Shown: positions 49,504-58,805, counted from the stretch's first letter. The stretch: DNA of 64,000 nt from Ruminococcaceae bacterium FB2012 (GCA_900104495.1 FMXS01000012.1:48535-112534), one strand, 5' to 3'. A program made the numbers and translations. The notes: a model not told the origin generated them from the sequence alone.

Positions 49504-49534
49504 ATTATCAGTACATATGAAGGAGCTGAAAGCA

Positions 49535-49759
49535 TTGACTTTTGAAGAAGCAAAAACCTCGATCCCCTGCGGGAGATACCGGCATTACAAGGGTAACGAG
49601 TATGAAGTAACAGGCATCGCCCGGCATTCCGAAACACTGGAGCCTATGGTGGTCTACCGCGCGCTATACGGTGACGGAGAGTTATGGGTCCGTCCTGCGG
49701 AAATGTGGAACGAGACTGTTAAGGACGGCGTGAAGCGCTTTGAGCCCGTCGGGGAATAA
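49535..49759 (+). CDS. DUF1653 family protein
   Basis: A 74-residue protein with GRYRHYKGNEYEVTGIARHSETLEPMVVYRALYGDGELWVRPAEMWNE in outline, the whole DUF1653 core. The family is of unknown function. I chose TTG at 49535, nine bases after AAGGAG, rather than the ATG at 49517, which has no ribosome site. The length then fits the family. Confidence 0.88.
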   Translation: MTFEEAKTSIPCGRYRHYKGNEYEVTGIARHSETLEPMVVYRALYGDGELWVRPAEMWNETVKDGVKRFEPVGE

Positions 49760-49783
49760 TATCGGAAAGGAGAACTGCGGCCT

Positions 49784-50554
49784 GTGGTACTGTATTTTTC
49801 CGCCTCGGGAAACACCCGATATATCGCTCAGCTTATAGCCCGCCGCCTCGGGGACGATTGCATTGACTTAGGCGGACGCATCCGCGCGGGGGACTATGCG
49901 CCGATACGCTCGGAAAAGCCCTTTGTGGTCTGCGCCCCCGTCTACATCTGTGAAATGCCCCGCTTTGTCCGGGACTATCTGAAACGCCTGCCCATGCGCG
50001 GGAACAGGCAGGTCTATTTCGTATTCACCAGCGGCGGCTACGCCGGGATGTCCGGGTCGCTGGCGGCAAGGCTGGTCAAGCGCAAAAAATTGATATACCG
50101 CGGACACGCGGAAGTCAAAATGCCCGGCAATCATATTGTTTCCGATGCCTATCCGCAGCCCTCCCCGGAGGAATGTCTCCGACGCATCGAATCAGCGACA
50201 AAACAGGCCCGGCAGATAGCCGCCGTCATCCGCCGCAGAGGGACGCTGAAAGCCCGCCACGTCTTTTTGGCAGAGAAGCTGATAATCCTGCCCTTCAACT
50301 CTTTATGGAGCAGATACGGGCAGCCTTCCAAACCGTTTTACACCACGGACAAATGCGTGGGATGCGGCAAATGCAGCCGCCTATGCCCCTTGGGCAACAT
50401 TGAGATGAAGGACCGCCGCCCTGTGTGGAAGGGGCCCTGCGCCCACTGTATGGCCTGCATCCTCAACTGCCCCTTCGAGGCGATAGAGTACGGCAATATC
50501 ACGCAGAAAAAGGAAAAGTACAACATATCCCACTATGTCAGAGCGGAGAAATAA
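49784..50554 (+). CDS. EFR1-type flavodoxin-ferredoxin fusion
   Basis: A 256-residue protein. Residues 1-150 are a flavodoxin-like domain (YFSASGNTRYIAQLIARRLG, VCAPVYICEMPRFVRDYL, VFTSGGYAG). Residues 185-240 hold two ferredoxin sites, CVGCGKCSRLCP and CAHCMACILNCP, each for a [4Fe-4S] cluster. Such EFR1-like proteins carry electrons between an FMN and clusters. The GTG start at 49784 lies after AAAGGAG. It is 24 bases after the DUF1653 gene. Confidence 0.92.
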   Translation: MVLYFSASGNTRYIAQLIARRLGDDCIDLGGRIRAGDYAPIRSEKPFVVCAPVYICEMPRFVRDYLKRLPMRGNRQVYFVFTSGGYAGMSGSLAARLVKRKKLIYRGHAEVKMPGNHIVSDAYPQPSPEECLRRIESATKQARQIAAVIRRRGTLKARHVFLAEKLIILPFNSLWSRYGQPSKPFYTTDKCVGCGKCSRLCPLGNIEMKDRRPVWKGPCAHCMACILNCPFEAIEYGNITQKKEKYNISHYVRAEK

Positions 50555-50559
50555 CTGTC

Positions 50560-50600
50560 CAAAAAATTACACAGCCAAGCGTTTTCGCAAGGCTGTGTTT
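50560..50600. terminator. Bidirectional terminator
   Basis: CACAGCC and GGCTGTG with TTTTTTT; the convergent hydrolase gene ends at 50603. Confidence 0.85.
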
Positions 50601-50602
50601 TT

Positions 50603-51148
50603 TTATTTCAGATATTCACTTACAAGCCCCATGACCTCCCGGATACAGCCGAGATCGGTAAAAACATCGCCTGTCTCCAGGGAATGATTGGCTTTAGGAT
50701 ATTTATACAGCGGGACGTTCTGCTCTCCGCAGAGAGTTTCGAGAGCGGCTGTCTCGACCCAAGGGTCGGAGGTCCCGTGGAAGGCTATGCTCCCGTCAGC
50801 GGGGCAGTCAAATGTCATCGCCAGCGGAGTGAAAAGCACGGTTCCGGCATTGATGCCGTGTTCGGCTCTGTATCTCAAAGCCGCGGCGGTGCCGATGCTC
50901 TTTCCGACGAATACAACGCGCTGATACGCGGAAAAGTCCGCATCGGCAAGCTGTTCCTCCGAGAGTTTAAAGGCAAGTTCTGCGGCGGAACGCATCTTTT
51001 CCTCGCTGCCCTTGGCGCTGACGTCAAAGCCCTGATATTTCAGCGGGATGACGTCGTACCCCAAAGAGCGGGCCAGCTTTGCGGTGTAGTAAAGCAGGGG
51101 TTTGTCGCAGTGATAACCTATCCCCGGGAAGAGGACGCACAGTTTCAT
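50603..51148 (-). CDS. Small alpha/beta-hydrolase-like protein
   Basis: A 181-residue protein with GYDVIPLKYQGFD near residue 30, the nucleophile elbow VVFVGKSIGTAAALRY near 82 and IAFHGTSDPWV and NHSLETGDV for the Asp and His. The size is small but the catalytic triad looks complete. Substrate unknown. It lies 11 bases downstream of the metallo-hydrolase gene at 51160, in one apparent operon with it. Confidence 0.82.
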   Translation of the reverse strand: MKLCVLFPGIGYHCDKPLLYYTAKLARSLGYDVIPLKYQGFDVSAKGSEEKMRSAAELAFKLSEEQLADADFSAYQRVVFVGKSIGTAAALRYRAEHGINAGTVLFTPLAMTFDCPADGSIAFHGTSDPWVETAALETLCGEQNVPLYKYPKANHSLETGDVFTDLGCIREVMGLVSEYLK

Positions 51149-51159
51149 ATTATTGCACC

Positions 51160-51801
51160 TCAGACGAACAGCTTCCGCAGGACGGTCACGTCCTTTGAAA
51201 CGTTCTTGGCGAAAACGTCCGCGTCGGCGGGAGTGCCCGCCACCGAGCCGTAATGTACCGGGACAGCCGTCACGGGTGCAAGAGCATTCGCCAGTGCGGC
51301 ACCCTCTTTGGCGTCCATGGTGAACTTACCGCCGATAGGGATGAAAACAATATCGCACTTCACCGCTCTTGCTTCGGGGGTGTTATCAGTGTCGCCGCAG
51401 ACGTACACGCGCTTATCCGCGGCTGTCACCACATATCCCAGCCAGCCTTTGTCCTTGGTATGGAACTGCTTTCCGATATTGTACGCCGGGACTGCCTCCA
51501 CCGCAAAGCCGCAGACCTGCGCAGTCTGTCCGGGCTTCATGAAGGTGATCTTTCCCTCGGGGATGCCGGCTCCCAATGCTGTACGGCGCATGGATTCGGG
51601 CATTACGAAAACAGTCTCGCTCTTTCTCACCGAAACAATGTCCTCGGGAGAAAAGTGGTCGAAATGATCGTGAGTGATGAAAATAACATCCGCGTCACGG
51701 GGCGAACCTTTGACGTTGAAGGGGTCGAACCTCAGCACCTTACCCGCCTCCAGGCGGATGCTTGAATGGTCGTTGACGCCGATCATCAATTCCTTTGACA
51801 T
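51160..51801 (-). CDS. Metallo-beta-lactamase-fold hydrolase, UlaG-like
   Basis: A 213-residue protein with the metal motif THDHFDHFSPEDI near residue 44-56, a later VCGDTDNTPEA and VPVHYGSVAGT near the end. This pattern matches the YtkL/UlaG-like MBL group, which includes sugar-phosphate and nucleotide hydrolases. The substrate is unknown. AGGAGCG precedes the ATG. Confidence 0.88.
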   Translation of the reverse strand: MSKELMIGVNDHSSIRLEAGKVLRFDPFNVKGSPRDADVIFITHDHFDHFSPEDIVSVRKSETVFVMPESMRRTALGAGIPEGKITFMKPGQTAQVCGFAVEAVPAYNIGKQFHTKDKGWLGYVVTAADKRVYVCGDTDNTPEARAVKCDIVFIPIGGKFTMDAKEGAALANALAPVTAVPVHYGSVAGTPADADVFAKNVSKDVTVLRKLFV

Positions 51802-51823
51802 AACGCTCCTCCTTTTCGCAGGC

Positions 51824-52216
51824 TCAGAATGTCACGGTTCTCGGGGGAGCCGTAAAGGACGCGAACACGGCAGTCGCATTTTTGAAATACAGCACCTCGG
51901 TGTTGTCGTCCTCGGCGGAATACATACCCTTCAGCTGAGGATAGCTGTCAAGCATATGCGCCTTGGCCTCGATGCGGTCGTCACGGACCAGCTCGCCGGA
52001 AAGTCTCAGCCACATGCCGTCCTTGAAGGCGCAGAGCTCCGCCTTGGGATTGGCGGCTATCTGCTTGGACACGCTTTTGGACTTCCCTGTCTGGATGTAG
52101 AGCTTTCCCTCGAAGATGTCCACGGTGCCGAAGGGCCGCACTCTCGGCTGATTGCCCTCAACAGTGGCCAGATAATAGGTCCCCGCCGATCTCAGAAATT
52201 CAAATACTTCGTTCAT
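51824..52216 (-). CDS. Pyridoxamine-5'-phosphate-oxidase-like (FMN-binding split barrel) protein
   Basis: A 130-residue protein: FLRSAGTYYLATVEGNQPRVRPFGTVDIFEGKLYIQTGKSKSVSKQIAANPKAELCAF in outline, the FMN-binding split-barrel fold of the PNPOx-like class. Such proteins are flavin- or heme-binding reductases or storage proteins; the true pdxH is longer. AGGAGGTAGTAACT precedes the ATG at 52216. It lies 22 bases before the metallo-hydrolase gene, so the three genes probably run together. Confidence 0.88.
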   Translation of the reverse strand: MNEVFEFLRSAGTYYLATVEGNQPRVRPFGTVDIFEGKLYIQTGKSKSVSKQIAANPKAELCAFKDGMWLRLSGELVRDDRIEAKAHMLDSYPQLKGMYSAEDDNTEVLYFKNATAVFASFTAPPRTVTF

Positions 52217-52301
52217 AGTTACTACCTCCTGTTTTTTATTTTTGGTCTGTATATATTTTACCACCGAAGGCGGCCGGTGTCAATGCTTTCAGACCGAAAA
52301 A

Positions 52302-52319
52302 GGACGCCCGCAGGCGTCC
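52302..52319 (-). terminator. Terminator after spoIVA
   Basis: GGACGCC and GGCGTCC form the stem with TTTTT on the minus strand. Confidence 0.8.
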
Positions 52320-52326
52320 CCTTCTT

Positions 52327-53802
52327 TCAGAGTATAAAGCATATAAGTCCCGAACAGCCTTCGTTTATCATACGTTCGATAGTCTCCCCCAGTTTTTGAC
52401 GGGCGGTGGGAGACAGCTTCGACAGCTTTGCATGAAGCCCCTCGTTCACCAGTTCGTGAAGGCTCTTTCCGAAGATGTTGGACTCCCAGATCTTCTCCGG
52501 GGCGTTCTCGAAGTCGCTCATCATATACATTACCAGGTCCTCGGACTGCTTCTCGGAGCCGACAATAGGCGCAACTTCGGTATTGATGACAGCTTTCATC
52601 ATATGTATGGACGGAGCCTGTGCCCGCAGACGGATGCCGTACTTCCCGCCCTGCCGGATGACCTCCGGCTGTTCAAGGGTAAGCTCCTCCATTGAGGGCA
52701 TAACGATGCCGTAGCCGGTCTCTTCCACCTCTGCCAGCGCTTGAGCAAATTTACGGTAGCGGTTCTTCATGCGGACCAGTTCAAGTATCTGAGGCATAAG
52801 CTCGCTTTCGCAGGTGATCTCCAGGCCTGTGGCTTCTGCGATTATCCTGTAGAACAGTGAGCTTTCCGGCGTCACCGCGATAACGGCGCTTCCCGTTCCG
52901 GCGGATACTGTTTCCACACGGGACTGCTCGATGTACTCGCAGTCTCCCAGCTCACGGGCGAAATCCTGGACGCCCCGCAGGTCGTGAAGTCCCTCTGCCG
53001 CCTTGCGGATATGACCGTATACCTCCTTGCGGAGCCAATGGTCCGCGCCGAGAGTGTTTATCCAGGTGGGCATGGCGATGTCCAGTTCTCTTATCGGGAA
53101 GGAATAAAGCAGCTGCTCCATTATGCGGGCGATGTCATCCTCGTCCAGTTCAAGACAGTTCACCGGGATGACCGCCGCACCGTATTTCTCGGAAAGGCGG
53201 CGGGCCAGCTCTCCCACTTCCTCGCTTTCGGGATAGACGGAGTTCAGCAGCACCGCAAAGGGCTTGTCGATAGCTTTCAGCTCACCGATGACCCGTTCCT
53301 CACATTCCTCGTATTCCTCACGGGGGAGTTCGGTAAAGGAGCCGTCGCAGGTCACCACAAGACCCACGGTGGAATGCTCGGTGATGACCTTTCGCGTGCC
53401 CACCTCCGCAGCCATATTGAACGGGACTTCCTCGTCGAACCAGGGAGTCATCACCATGCGGGGAGCCTCGTTTTCGATATAGCCCACGGCGCTGGGGATT
53501 ATGTAGCCCACGCAGTCGATGAGCCGGACGCTCATCTGTGTGCCGCCGTCAAGAGTTATGTCCACGGCCTCTTCCGGGATGAATTTGGGCTCGGTGGTCA
53601 TTATAGTCCTGCCTCCCGCCGACTGCGGAAGTTCATCCACCGCACGTTCGCGCCTGCTGTCGGAGTCGATATGCGGGATAACAAAGCGCTCCATGAACCG
53701 CTTTATAAAGCTGGATTTCCCCGTTCTGACGGGTCCCACCACCCCGATGTAGATGCTGCCGTCGGTGCGTGTGCGAATGTCCTTGTAAATGTCGTTTTTC
53801 AT
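52327..53802 (-). CDS. spoIVA: Stage IV sporulation protein A
   Basis: A 491-residue protein of the SpoIVA family, an ATPase that polymerises on the forespore surface and builds the coat base in the sporulating mother cell. The N-terminal P-loop is GPVRTGKSSFIKRF near residue 27, with the family-specific RAVDELPQSAGGRTIMTTEPKFIPEEA after it and LIDCVGYIIPSAVGY near 95. The C-terminal SpoIVA extension ends in GLICFIL, the hydrophobic tail needed for membrane contact. GGAGG precedes the ATG. Confidence 0.97.
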   Translation of the reverse strand: MKNDIYKDIRTRTDGSIYIGVVGPVRTGKSSFIKRFMERFVIPHIDSDSRRERAVDELPQSAGGRTIMTTEPKFIPEEAVDITLDGGTQMSVRLIDCVGYIIPSAVGYIENEAPRMVMTPWFDEEVPFNMAAEVGTRKVITEHSTVGLVVTCDGSFTELPREEYEECEERVIGELKAIDKPFAVLLNSVYPESEEVGELARRLSEKYGAAVIPVNCLELDEDDIARIMEQLLYSFPIRELDIAMPTWINTLGADHWLRKEVYGHIRKAAEGLHDLRGVQDFARELGDCEYIEQSRVETVSAGTGSAVIAVTPESSLFYRIIAEATGLEITCESELMPQILELVRMKNRYRKFAQALAEVEETGYGIVMPSMEELTLEQPEVIRQGGKYGIRLRAQAPSIHMMKAVINTEVAPIVGSEKQSEDLVMYMMSDFENAPEKIWESNIFGKSLHELVNEGLHAKLSKLSPTARQKLGETIERMINEGCSGLICFIL

Positions 53803-53819
53803 GTTTGTAATACCTCCGC

Positions 53820-55349
53820 TCAGTCAGTCATGGGGATAAGCAGCATCCCGCCGTTTTCGGTCACGCAGCCGTTCAGGCCGTTTTCGGACGCGATAGCCTC
53901 CGGGGATGTTCCGAAGTGCCTTGCCAGTTCCCAAAGCTCCTCGCCGGGTTCGGCTTGGCATAGTTTCACCGCGATGCGTCCGTCACGGGTCAAAGGCTTT
54001 TCGGTGTCCACAGAAAGCTCCGTGAGAGGGCACACCGCCGTCCCGTCGGAGACAGTACCGAAAAGGGTAAGCTCGGCTCTCAGTTCGGCGGAGTTCCCGT
54101 CCGTGAGATGATAGGAACAGCTCCGCACCTCCAGCGACGCCCCCGCGAAGGTCTGCTCGGATGTGTATTCAAAAGGCACCTCGTTTTCCAGCCAGACCGG
54201 TGCGCCGTCGGAAACTCCCACTGCGAAGAAGCGAAGGCTTCCCTGTATCAGACTGCCGCCCTCTTCACTGTCGGTGACGGTCAGGCTCCCCGCCTCGCAG
54301 GCTGCAAAGCTTAGCCCTTCAAGTTCTCCGTCGGGGGACGTCAGCACCGCAGAGGAGCTGACGTCAAGGCTTACTTTTTCGCCTATGCCGCAAAGTTTGG
54401 TATCGCTCTTTACGGCGGTGCATTCGTACCGTGTGGAAAAAGCATCGGTGACAAGTTCCATTTCCTCGCAGCGCACCGCCGTACAGCCCAGCAGCATCAC
54501 CAGCTCGCATTCAAGGCTCTGAGGCTCGTCGGGATGCGGGATGATGTCGCAGCCCGCCACTGTCAGCTCGGGCTCGATGACAAAACTCTCGTCAAGGCCA
54601 TCGATGTCAGTCAGCTGACTGAAGGGCAAGCCGAAGCGCATAGTTTCCAACGAAGTGCTTTCTGGGTCGGCTGGGGTGTAGAGCAGATCTATCAGTGCTT
54701 CCCCTTTGAGCATCATCTTGCCGGAGATGACTCTCTGCTCGCTGATCTCGATACGGCAGTCAGTGCGAAGAACAGAACCTACCGGCGGCTTGGCGCCTCC
54801 CAGTTCCAGTTCCTCGATAACGGTCAGACGCTTTGAAGCCGTGAGCCTCTCCACGGGGCAGGCTACGCTGACCTTTTTCAGCTGTATGCCCGCACCTTCC
54901 GCGTCGGTGACAGCGCGTATGCGTTCTTCGGCAGTTACCTTCACTTTCACGGTGAAGGCTCCGCGGATATCCACTCTCCGTCTGCTGACCACCCGGCAGC
55001 TTACGTTCCCGGGTATCGCCCGGGCGGACACTACGGGAGCCGTCAGATCTCCGCCGAGGGAAAGGGTCTTGGATACGGTGGTCTTGTGCTCGATCAGATT
55101 GATCCTGCCGCTGTCGGCGCTTAGGTACAGGACCTTCAGCGTGACCTCTGTCTCGAGACTCAGCTTATCCCCGCAGATGCTCTGGGAGACCACGCAGGGG
55201 CAGGCCCTGCATTTCAGTATACGGAACACATCGGGGCAGTAATCCGGCAAAACCAGATCCTTCTCGGCGGTCTGCTCGAAGGAAGTATCGAGCGCGGTAA
55301 CGGTCTGTAAAAGTGTTTCTCCCGAAACACGAAGCTGTGCAGCAGTCAT
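53820..55349 (-). CDS. SPOCS (DUF3794) and LysM-domain protein
   Basis: A 509-residue protein with two or three DUF3794/SPOCS domains (for example QTAEKDLVLPDYCPDVFRILKC near the N-terminus and LLGCTAVRCEEMELVTDAFSTRYEC later) and a C-terminal LysM-like part, AEPGEELWELARHFGTSPEAIASENGL. Such proteins belong to the spore envelope of clostridia and follow spoIVA in its operon. Here spoIVA starts 18 bases after its stop. I chose the ATG at 55349, 9 bases after GGGAGG. Confidence 0.9.
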   Translation of the reverse strand: MTAAQLRVSGETLLQTVTALDTSFEQTAEKDLVLPDYCPDVFRILKCRACPCVVSQSICGDKLSLETEVTLKVLYLSADSGRINLIEHKTTVSKTLSLGGDLTAPVVSARAIPGNVSCRVVSRRRVDIRGAFTVKVKVTAEERIRAVTDAEGAGIQLKKVSVACPVERLTASKRLTVIEELELGGAKPPVGSVLRTDCRIEISEQRVISGKMMLKGEALIDLLYTPADPESTSLETMRFGLPFSQLTDIDGLDESFVIEPELTVAGCDIIPHPDEPQSLECELVMLLGCTAVRCEEMELVTDAFSTRYECTAVKSDTKLCGIGEKVSLDVSSSAVLTSPDGELEGLSFAACEAGSLTVTDSEEGGSLIQGSLRFFAVGVSDGAPVWLENEVPFEYTSEQTFAGASLEVRSCSYHLTDGNSAELRAELTLFGTVSDGTAVCPLTELSVDTEKPLTRDGRIAVKLCQAEPGEELWELARHFGTSPEAIASENGLNGCVTENGGMLLIPMTD

Positions 55350-55472
55350 ATCAAGCAACCTCCCTAAACGGTATTTATTCTGCCTTGCTAAGACAGTATA
55401 TTCTCTTGATGCCGGGATTATTCCCCGGAGAGAAGATATATTGTTTCAAAGCATAGAATTGCAAAACTTTCC

Positions 55473-55501
55473 TTGACAATCACCTCAAAAAGTAGTATTA
55501 T
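55473..55501 (+). promoter_or_regulatory. Promoter for the mgtE leader
   Basis: TTGACA (55473-55478) and TATTAT (55496-55501) with a 17-base spacer. Transcription should start near 55508. Confidence 0.7.
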
Positions 55502-55507
55502 AATATT

Positions 55508-55725
55508 GGTGTCTGCCGCAGGGGGATATGTGTCTTTCCCTGTCGGCTGCAAGACGTCAAATTGCCGTAAAGCAGGAAGGAAGTGATACAAGTGGACGAC
55601 GGAAGTACCGGCAGAGGCTGCAAGCCGCGATCGTGCATCATCGGCGCTTGTGTCACCTATGCCGTGAGATAGTGCCTTCACGAACGTGACTCTGCATCCT
55701 CAACATTTCCCATTTTATGGGATCA
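55508..55725 (+). promoter_or_regulatory. Structured leader RNA of mgtE, possible divergent Mg2+ (M-box) riboswitch
   Basis: About 220 bases between the promoter and the mgtE start. They fold into distinct helices: GCCGCAGGG with CCCTGTCGGC, a long-range GTGATACAAG with CTTGTGTCAC, and GCCGCGAT with ATCATCGGC. The 3' part, CCTATGCCG...AGTGCC, resembles the CUAUGCC...AGUGCUAAAGC end of the ykoK/M-box, but the highly conserved GGUGAGGCUCC 5' block is not obvious. No complete terminator follows. A regulatory RNA is likely; the M-box assignment is tentative. Confidence 0.5.
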
Positions 55726-55739
55726 AAGGAGGAAATGCA

Positions 55740-57125
55740 TTGCTTTACGATACAATAAAAAGACTGCTGGAAAAGAAAAACTATAAGGTCATCAAAGAGA
55801 TCTTTGAGAATATGAATGAGGCCGACATTGCCGACCTCTTCGGGCATTTCCACGATAACGACGAGATCGAAAAGCGGGAGTTTCCCGTGCTTTTCAGACT
55901 GCTTCCCAAGGATGCCGCCGCCGACGTTTTCGCCTATATGGAGCCCGATATGCAGGAGCTTCTCATCAACTCCTTTACCGATAAGGAGCTTGAAGAGGTC
56001 ATCGACGATCTGTTCATCGACGATACCGTCGATATGATCGAAGAGATGCCTGCAAACGTGGTCTCACGAATTCTCAAGACCGCCGACAGCGAGACCCGCC
56101 GGCAGATAAATCAGATACTCAAATATCCAAAGGACTCGGCCGGGTCTATCATGACCACCGAGTATGTCTACCTGGACAAGTCCATGACCGTTCGGGAAGC
56201 GCTGGAAAAGATCCGGCACGTCGGTTTTGTCAAGGAAACGATATATACCCTCTACGTCACCGAGAACCGCAAGCTGATAGGCGTTCTGTCGGTGCTGGAT
56301 ATTCTTCTGAGCGACGATGACGACATCATCGGGGATATAATGGAGACCAACGTTATCACCGTTGATACCCTGCTGGATAAAGAGCTTGTGGCAAAACAGT
56401 TTGAGAAGTACGACTTCCTTGCCCTCCCCGTCGTTGACAAGGAGCAGCGCATCGTCGGTATCGTCACATTCGACGACGCTATGGACGTTATGCAGGAGGA
56501 GAACACCGAGGACTTCTCTCACATGGCAGGTATGCAGCCAATTGAGGACAGCTATTTCAAGACCTCGGTCTTCAAGCACGCCCGAAACCGTATCGCCTGG
56601 CTGCTGGTGCTGATGCTCTCCGCTACGTTGACGAGTTCCATAATCACCAGCTATGAAGCCGCCTTTGCAGCCGTACCGTTGCTGGTATCGTTTATACCGA
56701 TGCTCACGGGCACCGGCGGTAACTGCGGAAGTCAGACTTCCACAATGATAATCCGCGGGATGTCACTCGGCGAGATACGATTGCGTGACTTCTTCAAGGT
56801 AGTATTCAAGGAATTCCGCATTGCACTGATAGTCAGCGTTATACTGGCGCTGGTAAACGGCATAAGGATATACGTCACCTACGCTTATTTCTCCAAGGGC
56901 GCTATTGACTCGCCTTTCCTGCTGGCTCTGACGGTCAGTCTGGCGATAATATCCACGGTCATTATGTCAAAGCTGATCGGCTGTATGCTCCCCATGCTGG
57001 CAAAGCGCCTGCACCTGGACCCCGCCCTTATGGCCGCACCTCTGATCTCCACCATCGTTGATGCTACCACCACGCTGGTATTCTTCAACATCGCAATGCA
57101 GATCTTCGACATTCACACGATATAG
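55740..57125 (+). CDS. mgtE: Magnesium transporter MgtE
   Basis: A 461-residue membrane protein that admits Mg2+. Residues 20-130 are the MgtE N domain, 130-260 the paired CBS domains (PKDSAGSIMTTEYVYLDKSMTVREAL, VDKEQRIVGIVTFDDAMDVM) that sense Mg2+, then the linker helix and five helices with FIPMLTGTGGNCGSQTSTMIIRGM and APLISTIVDATTTLVFF, the pore signatures. The start is TTG at 55740, six bases after AAAGGAGG; no earlier start has a ribosome site. The gene sits behind a structured leader. Confidence 0.96.
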   Translation: MLYDTIKRLLEKKNYKVIKEIFENMNEADIADLFGHFHDNDEIEKREFPVLFRLLPKDAAADVFAYMEPDMQELLINSFTDKELEEVIDDLFIDDTVDMIEEMPANVVSRILKTADSETRRQINQILKYPKDSAGSIMTTEYVYLDKSMTVREALEKIRHVGFVKETIYTLYVTENRKLIGVLSVLDILLSDDDDIIGDIMETNVITVDTLLDKELVAKQFEKYDFLALPVVDKEQRIVGIVTFDDAMDVMQEENTEDFSHMAGMQPIEDSYFKTSVFKHARNRIAWLLVLMLSATLTSSIITSYEAAFAAVPLLVSFIPMLTGTGGNCGSQTSTMIIRGMSLGEIRLRDFFKVVFKEFRIALIVSVILALVNGIRIYVTYAYFSKGAIDSPFLLALTVSLAIISTVIMSKLIGCMLPMLAKRLHLDPALMAAPLISTIVDATTTLVFFNIAMQIFDIHTI

Positions 57126-57126
57126 A

Positions 57127-57168
57127 AAAAACGGTATGTCTTCCCTTTTCGGGAGACATACCGTTTTC
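57127..57168. terminator. Bidirectional terminator between mgtE and glyS
   Basis: AAAACGGTATGTCT and AGACATACCGTTTT form a long stem over TTTTC, flanked by A- and T-rich sequence. Confidence 0.9.
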
Positions 57169-57184
57169 GGTTATTTCGGATGAT

Positions 57185-58570
57185 TTACAGCTTGATCCTC
57201 TCGGCAATGTATGCCTTGACGTCTTCAAGCTTGATGCGCTCCTGGGACATAGTGTCACGCTCTCGGACAGTCACACAGCCGTCCTCAAGGGTGTCAAAGT
57301 CAACGGTCACGCAGAAAGGTGTGCCGATCTCGTCCTGGCGGCGGTAACGCTTGCCGATGGAACCTGCTTCGTCGTAGTCCACCATAAACTCCTTGCGGAG
57401 CTCGTCGTAAAGCTCGCCGGCCTTGTCGCTGAGTTTCTTGGACAGAGGCAGAACAGCGGCCTTGAAGGGCGCCAGCGCCGGGTGGAAACGCATAACCGTT
57501 CTAACGTCCGGCTTCTCGGGAGTGCCGAGGTCTTCCTCGTCGTAGGCTTCGGTCACAACGGTCAGGAACAGTCTTTCAACGCCGAGAGAGGGCTCGATAA
57601 CATAGGGGATATATCTTTCATTGGTGTCGGGATCGAGATAATCCAGCTTCTTGCCGGAGGTGTTGATGTGCTGAGTAAGGTCGTAGTCGGTCCTGTCCGC
57701 TACGCCCCAAAGCTCGCCCCAGCCGAAGGGGAAGAGATACTCAAAGTCAGTGGTAGCCTTGGAGTAGAAGCAAAGCTCCTCGGGAGAATGGTCACGCAGG
57801 CGGAGATTCTCCTCCTTGATGCCCAGATTCAGCAGGAAGTTCTTGCAGTAACTTCTCCAGTAATCGAACCATTCAAGATCGGTGCCGGGCTTGCAGAAGA
57901 ATTCAAGCTCCATCTGCTCGAACTCGCGCACGCGGAAGATGAAGTTTCCGGGAGTGATCTCGTTACGGAAGCTCTTGCCGACCTGCGCCACGCCGAAGGG
58001 TACCTTCTTGCGGGTGGTGCGCTGGATGTTGGCGAAGTTTACGAAGATGCCCTGTGCGGTCTCCGGACGGAGATAGAGTTCAGCCTTGGAATCCTCGGTG
58101 ATGCCCTGGAAGGTCTTGAACATCAGATTGAACTGACGGATGTCGGTGAAGTTGTGTTTGCCGCAGTTGGGACAGGGAATGCTGTGTTCCTTTATATAGT
58201 CCATCATCTGCTCGTTGGTCCAGCCGGCAACATTGGTGCCGTCGAAGTCCTCGATAAGATTGTCAGCGCGGTGACGGGTCTTGCACTCACGGCAGTCCAT
58301 AAGGGGATCGGAGAAACCGCCCAGATGTCCCGAAGCCACCCAGGTCTGGGGGTTCATAAGGATAGCGGAATCAAGGCCCACGTTATATTTGCTCTCGCGG
58401 ACGAATTTCTGTCTCCAGGCGTCCTTGATATTGTTTTTCAGCTCAACGCCGAGGGGGCCGTAGTCCCAGGTGTTGGCAAGTCCGCCGTAGATCTCGCTTC
58501 CGGGGTAAACAAAGCCTCTGCCCTTGCAGAGCGCTACGATCTTTTCCATAGTCTTTTCGGTATTTTTCAT
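57185..58570 (-). CDS. glyS: Glycyl-tRNA synthetase, dimeric type
   Basis: A 461-residue class II synthetase of the alpha2 (eukaryote-like, glyQS-free) type. Motif 2 lies near FRNEITPGNFIFRVREFEQMELEFF, motif 3 in IEPSLGVERLFLTVVTEAY, and the CRECKTRH...CPNCGKHNF zinc-like part precedes the active site. It charges tRNA-Gly. AGGAG lies 8 bases before the ATG at 58570. TTGACA and TACAAT (17-base spacer) stand upstream. I see no T-box leader. Confidence 0.97.
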   Translation of the reverse strand: MKNTEKTMEKIVALCKGRGFVYPGSEIYGGLANTWDYGPLGVELKNNIKDAWRQKFVRESKYNVGLDSAILMNPQTWVASGHLGGFSDPLMDCRECKTRHRADNLIEDFDGTNVAGWTNEQMMDYIKEHSIPCPNCGKHNFTDIRQFNLMFKTFQGITEDSKAELYLRPETAQGIFVNFANIQRTTRKKVPFGVAQVGKSFRNEITPGNFIFRVREFEQMELEFFCKPGTDLEWFDYWRSYCKNFLLNLGIKEENLRLRDHSPEELCFYSKATTDFEYLFPFGWGELWGVADRTDYDLTQHINTSGKKLDYLDPDTNERYIPYVIEPSLGVERLFLTVVTEAYDEEDLGTPEKPDVRTVMRFHPALAPFKAAVLPLSKKLSDKAGELYDELRKEFMVDYDEAGSIGKRYRRQDEIGTPFCVTVDFDTLEDGCVTVRERDTMSQERIKLEDVKAYIAERIKL

Positions 58571-58607
58571 CACACATTCTCCTTGTGTTACAAATTTATA
58601 CTATTAT

Positions 58608-58636
58608 ATTGTATAGCAAAACCGAAGCTATGTCAA
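58608..58636 (-). promoter_or_regulatory. Promoter for glyS
   Basis: On the minus strand TTGACA, 17 bases, TACAAT. The rest of the gap 58571-58878 holds the divergent promoter at 58806-58834 and, on the minus strand, a short open frame VFVELKYSRALIFEIQEFLHQ that looks like a decayed gene end. Confidence 0.65.
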
Positions 58637-58805
58637 GTGTTAAATTGTTAACCTTAGATGTATGAGCTGAAATAAGGCCCGAAGAAGATCTTACGGTCCG
58701 CCCCGGGGATAACGCTTACAGCATTTACGATAAAATCGCTGATGCAGAAACTCTTGAATTTCAAAAATCAAAGCGCGGCTGTACTTTAACTCCACAAATA
58801 CTTCC

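Noticed and set aside
55508..55690. SRP RNA or RNase P RNA in the mgtE leader
   Set aside because: GGAAGGAAG recalls the SRP tetraloop region, but the AGGTCC-GGAA-GGA context and the rest of the helix 8 sequence are absent. No RNase P core motif is present.
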